Source: an uncultured Alphaproteobacteria bacterium (GTDB lineage Bacteria > Pseudomonadota > Alphaproteobacteria > Rhizobiales > Aestuariivirgaceae). Taken from it: a DNA stretch of 10,191 nucleotides. The stretch is taken from positions 1 through 10,191 of the forward strand of contig CALMLK010000116.1 of NCBI GenBank assembly GCA_937868035.1, written 5' to 3'. How positions within the stretch are numbered: position 1 is the stretch's first letter; each line of letters opens with the position of its first letter. Positions 6,091 to 10,191 of the stretch are shown piece by piece. The translations under genes were made by a program, and so were the position numbers. Under the pieces are notes generated by a model. The model had not been told where the DNA came from. It made no database searches and saw only the letters and a program-made list of their open reading frames with translations.

Positions 6091-8162
6091 GCCTGCAACT
6101 GGGAAGCTGGACACTCACTTTTCTGCCGCATGTGGCGTGGCCGGTATTCCTGGCGCTGTGTGCGGTGGGTGCTGTTGCCGTTGCGGCAATGCTGGTTGCG
6201 CGCATGCGGGGCGCGCTGATGCGGGCTGCGGGGCTGCTGCTGCTGCTCGCCGCCATCGCCAACCCGCAACTCGCCCAGGATGAGCGCGAACAGCTGAGCG
6301 ACATCGTTGCCGTCGTGGTTGACGAGAGCGACAGCCAGTCCTTCGGCCAGCGTCAGGCGCAGACGGACCAAGCCCTCGCCCAAGTGCGCAAGCAGGTCGC
6401 GGCGCTGGGGAACACCGAAATTCGCCTCGGCCGCACCGTGACGGGCACCACGCCGGACACCGATGGCACGCGTGTCTTCGCGGCGCTCTCGCGCATCACG
6501 GCTGACATTCCGCCCGACCGTTATGCGGGCGCCATCATCATCAGCGACGGACAGGTGCATGACGTGCCACCCGCTGCCGACATGGGCAAGCTGAAGGGAC
6601 CGGTGCACACGCTCCTCTCGGGCAGCAGAAAAGAAATTGACCGCCGCGTGGTGATCGAACAGGCACCGCGCTTCGCCATTGCCGGGCAGTCCCACGAGAT
6701 CCGCTATCATGTGAGTGAAACTCCCGCCGGCACGGAGCCTGTCGCGGTGACCATCCGCCTGCCCAATGGCGAGACGCAGAACCTGACGCTGGCGCCCAAC
6801 ACCACGGGTCAGATCGTCGTGCCCATCGATCGCGCCGGGCAGAACGTGGTGGAGATCGCGGCAGCGGAGCGGCCCGGCGAGATCACGCTCGTCAACAATC
6901 GCGCACTGGCGGTGATCGATGGCATCCGCGACCGGCTGCGCGTGCTGCTGATTTCGGGCGAACCGCATCCGGGCGAGCGTACATGGCGCAACATGCTCAA
7001 GGCCGATGCCTCCGTTGACCTCGTGCACTTCACCATTCTCCGCCCGCCGGAAAAGCAGGACGGCACGCCGACGCGCGAACTCTCGCTCATTGCCTTCCCC
7101 ACCCGCGAACTGTTCCTGGAGAAGCTGGACCAGTTCGATCTGGTGATCTTCGACCGCTACCAGCGCCAGTCCATCCTGCCGGATGCCTATCTGGCCAATG
7201 TCGCCGACTACGTGCGGAACGGTGGTGCGGTGCTGGTGTCCTCCGGGCCTGATTTTGCCAGCGCGGATGGCCTGTCATCAACGCCGCTTGCCGACATTCT
7301 CGCTGCCCTTCCCACGGGCGAGGTGACACAGGAAGGCTTCAAGCCGCGCGTGACCGTGACCGGGCAGCGCCATCCGGTGAGCCGTGGCCTGCCGGGCGAC
7401 TCGCCGACGGAGCCAAGCTGGGGCCGCTGGTTCCGGCTGATCGACACATCGCCGCAGAACGAAGCGCAGGACCTGATGTCGGGTCCCGGCGGCAAGCCGC
7501 TGCTGGCGCTGGCCCACATCGAGAAAGGCCGCGTGGCGCAGTTCCTGTCGGATCAGGGCTGGCTGTGGGCACGAGGCTTTGAGGGCGGCGGCCCGCAGGT
7601 GGAACTGCTGCGCCGCATCTCCCACTGGCTGATGAAGGAGCCCGACCTTGAGGAGGAGGCCCTGCGGGCGCGGCAAGAAGGCCGCAACCTCATCGTGGAA
7701 CGGCAGACGCTGGCCGACACGGCACGCGAGATTGAACTGACGGCGCCCTCCGGCAAGACATCGAAAGTTGCGCTGCAACGTGGGCGGCCCGGCGTGTTCA
7801 CCGGCAGCGTGCCCTTGACCGAAACCGGCCTCTATGCGCTGCGCGACGGCGATCTCACGGCCTTTGCCATCACCGTCAATGCCGACCAGAAGGAGTTCGC
7901 CGACGTGCGCGCCACGGGCGACGTGATGGCGCCCGTTGCCGCAGCAAGCGGCGGTGGCGTCTACTGGATCGAGGACGGCCTGCCGCGCTTCAGCAAGGCA
8001 AGCCCAGGCGGATTGAAATCCGGTTCCGGCTTGCTCGCCCTCACCGACAACGAACAATTCCGGGTGCTGGCCGTGCGCGAGACGCCGCTCTTCGCCACGC
8101 TGGCCAGCCTCGCCGTGTTGCTGATCGTGCTCTCGATGATGTGGTATCGCGAGGGACGCTAG
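6087..8162 (+). CDS. Membrane-anchored vWA / GATase-like protein, last gene of MoxR operon
   Basis: A 691-residue protein of the type often labelled 'glutamine amidotransferase-like' in these operons. Two N-terminal membrane helices (about 12-36 and 44-61) flank a short basic loop (VARMRGALMR), and a third helix lies near the C-terminus (about 668-686) before WYREGR. This leaves some 600 residues probably in the periplasm. A vWA domain begins at VAVVVDESDSQSF; D79-x-S81-x-S83 is a complete metal-site motif, with candidate partners T128 (DGTRVFAAL) and D154 (IIISDGQ). A GATase-like region follows (FDLVIFDRYQRQ, then VADYVRNGGAVLVSSG at 372-387), without an obvious catalytic Cys-His-Glu set, so enzymatic amidotransfer is doubtful. 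The start overlaps the DUF4159 gene stop (ATGA). The TAG stop is shared with the convergent GNAT gene. Role unknown; it is the best metal-binding candidate of the operon. Confidence 0.87.
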   Translation: MSLQLGSWTLTFLPHVAWPVFLALCAVGAVAVAAMLVARMRGALMRAAGLLLLLAAIANPQLAQDEREQLSDIVAVVVDESDSQSFGQRQAQTDQALAQVRKQVAALGNTEIRLGRTVTGTTPDTDGTRVFAALSRITADIPPDRYAGAIIISDGQVHDVPPAADMGKLKGPVHTLLSGSRKEIDRRVVIEQAPRFAIAGQSHEIRYHVSETPAGTEPVAVTIRLPNGETQNLTLAPNTTGQIVVPIDRAGQNVVEIAAAERPGEITLVNNRALAVIDGIRDRLRVLLISGEPHPGERTWRNMLKADASVDLVHFTILRPPEKQDGTPTRELSLIAFPTRELFLEKLDQFDLVIFDRYQRQSILPDAYLANVADYVRNGGAVLVSSGPDFASADGLSSTPLADILAALPTGEVTQEGFKPRVTVTGQRHPVSRGLPGDSPTEPSWGRWFRLIDTSPQNEAQDLMSGPGGKPLLALAHIEKGRVAQFLSDQGWLWARGFEGGGPQVELLRRISHWLMKEPDLEEEALRARQEGRNLIVERQTLADTAREIELTAPSGKTSKVALQRGRPGVFTGSVPLTETGLYALRDGDLTAFAITVNADQKEFADVRATGDVMAPVAAASGGGVYWIEDGLPRFSKASPGGLKSGSGLLALTDNEQFRVLAVRETPLFATLASLAVLLIVLSMMWYREGR
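8159..8162. other. Shared convergent stop codons (CTAG palindrome)
   Basis: The four bases CTAG read as TAG on both strands. They end the last gene of the plus-strand MoxR operon (8160-8162) and the minus-strand GNAT gene (8161-8159). There is no intergenic space and so no room for a conventional terminator between the two genes. Transcripts from each side must end inside the opposing gene. Confidence 0.9.
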
Positions 8163-8677
8163 GCCTCGAAGCGGTTTTCCGGCAAAACCAGTCCATGCGC
8201 GGCCGAGAGTGCGCCAGCGCGGAGTTCCAGGAACAGCAGCCGTTGCGGATCGACCGGGCCAGGCAGCAGGAGTTGGCCGTCTGGCACTTTCATGAAGCCG
8301 ACTCGGGCATAATAGGGCGCATCGCCGACGAGGATGACCAGTGCATGGCCCTGCTCAGCCGCCTTGGCGAGACTCATGCGCATGAGGGCGAGACCGATGC
8401 CGCGATTCTGCCGTTGCGGATGAATGGCGATCGGCCCCAGCAGCAGCGCCTTGGTGCCGGCAGTACCGATGCGGAGGGGCCAATAGCTGATGGTGCCGAC
8501 GATCCCGAGCCCCGCCTCGCGCACCACCAATGACAGGCCTTCCGCCGCGGTATTGCCTTCGCGCAGGCGATAGCTTGTCTTTGTGCGCCGGGAGAGGCCG
8601 AAGGCCTCGTCCAGCAAGGTTTCAATGGCGGGTTCGTCGGCGGGCGTTGCCGCTTCGGGAAAATAGGGAGAGGTCAT
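8159..8677 (-). CDS. GNAT-family N-acetyltransferase (YhbS-like)
   Basis: A 172-residue single-domain GNAT enzyme that would transfer an acetyl group from acetyl-CoA to an unknown amine. Motif A is at 79-99: LLGPIAIHPQRQNRGIGLAL, with the Q90-N-R-G93-I-G95 pyrophosphate-binding loop. Motif B is ILVGDAPYYARVGF (115-128), typical of the YhbS-type group (COG3153). The length fits a single GNAT domain. The ATG at 8677-8675 (MTSPYF) is preferred; a TTG 18 bases further upstream (8695) is possible. Neither has a clear Shine-Dalgarno sequence. The gene lies 172 bases downstream of the minus-strand Nudix gene, so it could be read from that promoter or its own. It converges on the MoxR operon with a shared CTAG stop. 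The family is firm; the substrate cannot be told. Confidence 0.9.
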   Translation of the reverse strand: MTSPYFPEAATPADEPAIETLLDEAFGLSRRTKTSYRLREGNTAAEGLSLVVREAGLGIVGTISYWPLRIGTAGTKALLLGPIAIHPQRQNRGIGLALMRMSLAKAAEQGHALVILVGDAPYYARVGFMKVPDGQLLLPGPVDPQRLLFLELRAGALSAAHGLVLPENRFEA

Positions 8678-8707
8678 GGCAGATACCGGGAGCAAGGGGA
8701 CAGGAGA

Positions 8708-8734
8708 GCCTGCCCCGGCAGTGCGGCGGCAGGC
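8708..8734. repeat. Inverted repeat, 7-base arms with 13-base loop
   Basis: GCCTGCC (8708-8714) pairs perfectly with GGCAGGC (8728-8734). A competing smaller hairpin uses CTGCC (8710-8714) with GGCAG (8717-8721). Both lie in the untranslated leader upstream of the GNAT start on the minus strand. No T-run follows, and the DNA is GC-rich, so a chance origin is quite possible. Confidence 0.3.
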
Positions 8735-8750
8735 GTCAGCGGACGGCGCG

Positions 8751-8767
8751 GAGGATCAGCGATCCTC
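8751..8767. repeat. Inverted repeat, 7-base arms with 3-base loop
   Basis: GAGGATC (8751-8757), AGC, GATCCTC (8761-8767) is a perfect hairpin-forming dyad, 83 bases past the stop of the minus-strand Nudix gene. It could slow or end Nudix transcription before the GNAT gene, but it lacks the T-run of a rho-independent terminator. A protein-binding dyad is equally possible. Confidence 0.35.
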
Positions 8768-8849
8768 GTCGCAAGCTTCGTTCCATGGTCCGGCGCAGTG
8801 TCATGGCTGGCGCGCATAGCGGCGCAGGCGGGTGCCGTCAAGCGATCCG

Positions 8850-9323
8850 CTACCACTCCAGTGACATGGGGGATTTGCCGAGAATCTCGTCAATGCGGCG
8901 GCGCGTCGACTGCATGGTGTCGTCGGGAAGCTGTTCGGGCGCGAAGAACTCCGCCGAAACGATCTCGCTTGTCGGCGTGAAGCCGTTCCAGGAGAATTCG
9001 CGCAAGGTGTAGACCACCAGGTGATCGCCGGGGAACTTGGAATGATTTGAGAATACCCCGTGAAGCTGGAGCGGCCCGGTGGGCTGCACTTCCGCCTCCT
9101 CGTGCAGTTCGCGCAAGGCCGCCTCCTCGCAAGTTTCTCCGAACTCGACGCCGCCACCCGGAAACAGCCAGCCCGGCGCATAGCTTTGCTTGACCAGCAG
9201 AAAACGCCCATCGCCATCAATCACGGCGACGCGCGCGCCAAGCGTCAGGCTGCGCTTCCAGCGCAGGATCTTCTGCCCCAGGCTGCGTTGAAAAATCCCG
9301 AAAATGACGTGCCGTGCATTCAT
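8850..9323 (-). CDS. Nudix hydrolase, small single-domain
   Basis: A 157-residue Nudix protein hydrolysing an unknown nucleoside-diphosphate-linked substrate. The fold's first strand RVAVIDGDGRFLLVKQSY (31-48) leads into the substrate loop GWLFPGGGVEFGE (51-63). The Nudix box is G57-x5-E63-x7-R71-E72-L-x-E75-E76-x-E78-V79. All metal-binding glutamates are kept, but the usual Gly near the end is Glu78. The N-terminal 25 residues are basic and amphipathic (RHVIFGIFQRSLGQKILRWK) and could touch membrane or a partner. I chose the ATG at 9323-9321 rather than an upstream in-frame start at 9395, because the latter would overlap the divergent ABC gene and give an atypical N-terminus. There is only a weak GAGA upstream. 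It diverges from the ABC transporter gene by about 70 bases and precedes the GNAT gene on the same strand. Confidence 0.9.
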   Translation of the reverse strand: MNARHVIFGIFQRSLGQKILRWKRSLTLGARVAVIDGDGRFLLVKQSYAPGWLFPGGGVEFGETCEEAALRELHEEAEVQPTGPLQLHGVFSNHSKFPGDHLVVYTLREFSWNGFTPTSEIVSAEFFAPEQLPDDTMQSTRRRIDEILGKSPMSLEW

Positions 9324-9324
9324 G

Positions 9325-9353
9325 TTGAGTCTCGCTTGTTCCGGCCTTATGGG
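9325..9353 (+). promoter_or_regulatory. Candidate promoter for the ABC transporter gene
   Basis: TTGAGT (9325-9330), a 17-base spacer and TATGGG (9348-9353) form a weak sigma-70-like pair 41 bases before the ATG at 9394. A GANTC site (GAGTC, 9327-9331) overlaps the -35 box. If real, it also argues against the alternative ATG at 9349, which falls inside the -10 box. This is a by-eye match in a 70-base divergent spacer. Confidence 0.25.
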
Positions 9354-9393
9354 AGAGCCCACACGAAACGTCCAGACCGGAACCCACCGCCTC

Positions 9394-10191
9394 ATGCGGC
9401 AAGTCTTTCAGATTTTCTTCCGCGCCGAAGACACCCGACCGTTTCTCGTCCTGCTCTGCCTGCTCGTGGGCGGAACCATGGAGGCCGTCGGCGTGGGCAC
9501 ACTCTTGCCCGCCATCGGCACGCTGCTCAAGGCTCCGAGCGACAACCCGACGGCCTTCGAAGCCTATCTGCGGAGCGCCATGGCCTGGTTTGGCTTGACG
9601 GTTGATTTCACGACGCTGCTGATAATTGCCGTCGGGCTGCTGGTGTTGCGGGCCGTGCTGCTGTTCCTTGCATCCACCTATGCCGGCATCATGGGCGCGC
9701 GGGTGGCCAACAATCTGCGCCGCCGCCTGATCAAGGCCGTGTTCGACGCGCGCTGGAGCTACTACGCCGACCAGAGCAGCGGGCGCATCGCCAGCGTGAT
9801 CAGCAACGACGCCACGCGCGCGGGAGATGCCTACAATCTCGCTGCCATCGCCGCCACCAACAGCGTGCAGATCGTGGCCTACACGCTGATCGCGCTGCTC
9901 ATCAATTGGCGCGTGGCGGTGGTCGCCATCCTTGGCGGGCTGGTCATTGCCGCTGCCTCGCACAAGCTCATCATGATTTCGCGGCGCTCCAGCTACAAGC
10001 AATCAGACCGCACTGCGACTCTGACGTCAGACATGGTGGACCTGGTGCAGAACATGAAATCGCTGAAAGCGATGCACCGCTATGATCGGATGATCGAGGG
10101 TTTGTTGGCGCTGGTGAAGCGGCTGCGGCGCACGCTCTATGTGCAGAACATCGCACGCTTCGGTCTTGTCTACGGCAACGACCTGATGATG
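9394..10191 (+). CDS. ABC exporter, N-terminal transmembrane domain (partial)
   Basis: The gene enters from its start and runs off the right edge; 266 codons without a stop are visible. The protein begins MRQVFQIFFRAEDTRPFLVL. Hydrophobic segments lie near 16-43 (containing TMEAVGVGTLLPAIGTLL), 73-100, 147-171 and 174-193, with a fifth starting at about 250. The basic stretch NNLRRRLIKAVFDARWSYYA (107-126) and SSGRIASVISNDATRAG are typical of the cytoplasmic extension of an ABC_membrane half-transporter. The early 'EAVGVGTLLPAI' helix resembles exporters and flippases of the PglK/MsbA sort, so a lipid or glycolipid cargo is plausible but unproven. The ATP-binding domain would follow outside the window. 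The ATG at 9394 is preferred; an in-frame ATG at 9349 would add 15 residues and leave only 25 bases to the divergent Nudix start. Confidence 0.85.
   Translation, partial: MRQVFQIFFRAEDTRPFLVLLCLLVGGTMEAVGVGTLLPAIGTLLKAPSDNPTAFEAYLRSAMAWFGLTVDFTTLLIIAVGLLVLRAVLLFLASTYAGIMGARVANNLRRRLIKAVFDARWSYYADQSSGRIASVISNDATRAGDAYNLAAIAATNSVQIVAYTLIALLINWRVAVVAILGGLVIAAASHKLIMISRRSSYKQSDRTATLTSDMVDLVQNMKSLKAMHRYDRMIEGLLALVKRLRRTLYVQNIARFGLVYGNDLMM

Larger units (their letters stand above)
8678..8849. other. Intergenic region between GNAT and Nudix genes, no convincing gene
   Basis: These 172 bases separate two minus-strand genes. They hold two perfect short inverted repeats, listed separately, and no T-run that would make either a standard rho-independent terminator. 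A 22-codon minus-strand reading frame (8804-8736, MTLRRTMERSLRRGSLILRA plus two residues) and a 60-codon frame bridging the gap (8856-8674) are present but not supported. No promoter for the GNAT gene is obvious. Confidence 0.5.

Noticed and set aside
6087..8162. Calling the fourth operon protein an active glutamine amidotransferase.
   Set aside because: The fold-like segment is present, but I see no catalytic Cys elbow or His/Glu pair, and the domain is probably periplasmic.
731..8682. The same 12-mer GAGGTCATGGCA around the starts of the Nudix CoAse and GNAT genes, both proteins beginning MTSP.
   Set aside because: Two short matches around start codons in unrelated families; most likely chance, with no further similarity on either side.
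8736..8804. A 22-codon Arg-rich minus-strand frame, MTLRRTMERSLRRGSLILRA plus two residues.
   Set aside because: There is no Shine-Dalgarno sequence and no evidence beyond an ATG and a stop. It would need ribosome profiling or conservation.
8674..8856. A 60-codon minus-strand frame with a GTG start that exactly bridges the gap between the Nudix stop and the GNAT ATG (ATGA overlap).
   Set aside because: Its Ala/Pro/Arg-rich translation has no domain-like pattern and no ribosome binding site, and it runs through both inverted repeats. Such open frames are common by chance in GC-rich DNA.
1..10191. Mobile element, prophage, CRISPR or defence island.
   Set aside because: No transposase, integrase, direct-repeat array or terminal inverted repeats were seen. 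The MoxR-vWA genes resemble some defence components in family only; their context is a conserved chromosomal operon.

Overview
The window is GC-rich, tightly packed bacterial DNA. It most resembles an alphaproteobacterium, probably of the Hyphomicrobiales (Rhizobiales). The evidence is indirect: the gene families and their order, namely a DUF1285 / Nudix CoA pyrophosphatase / CCA-tRNA nucleotidyltransferase cluster that diverges from a MoxR / DUF58 / BatA-DUF4159 / vWA-GATase-like operon. There are no rRNA or tRNA genes, insertion sequences or CRISPR arrays, and no gene-free stretch longer than about 175 bases.

Left block (1-1322, minus strand): three overlapping genes, read right to left. 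They are a DUF1285 protein, a Nudix hydrolase of the CoA-pyrophosphatase type, and the first 42 codons of a CCA-tRNA nucleotidyltransferase that runs off the window. The first junction is an ATGA overlap. The second is a 26-base overlap.

Central block (1452-8162, plus strand): four genes whose start and stop codons overlap (TGATG, ATGA, ATGA), so they are almost certainly one translationally coupled operon. The first two encode soluble proteins: a MoxR-family AAA+ ATPase and a DUF58 protein. The last two encode large membrane-anchored proteins. The third is a BatA-like N-terminal region, a vWA-like domain and a GATase-like domain fused through membrane segments to DUF4159. The fourth is a vWA domain plus a GATase-like domain held by two N-terminal and one C-terminal helices. 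The likely picture is a cytoplasmic ATPase with its partner acting on two envelope proteins with large periplasmic domains. From memory, an operon of this composition in Rhizobium leguminosarum (RL3499-RL3502) has been linked to cell shape and envelope integrity, so the system is not wholly undescribed, but its biochemistry is unclear. Of the three vWA-type domains here, only the one in the fourth protein keeps a full DxSxS metal site. A related sequence block (hydrophobic strand, helix, Gly-Gly, strand) occurs three times across the two large proteins.

Right block (8159-10191): a GNAT acetyltransferase converges on the operon, and the two stop codons share one CTAG palindrome. After a 172-base gap with two short dyads comes a small Nudix hydrolase, also on the minus strand. 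It diverges from a plus-strand ABC exporter gene, of which only the membrane half is inside the window.
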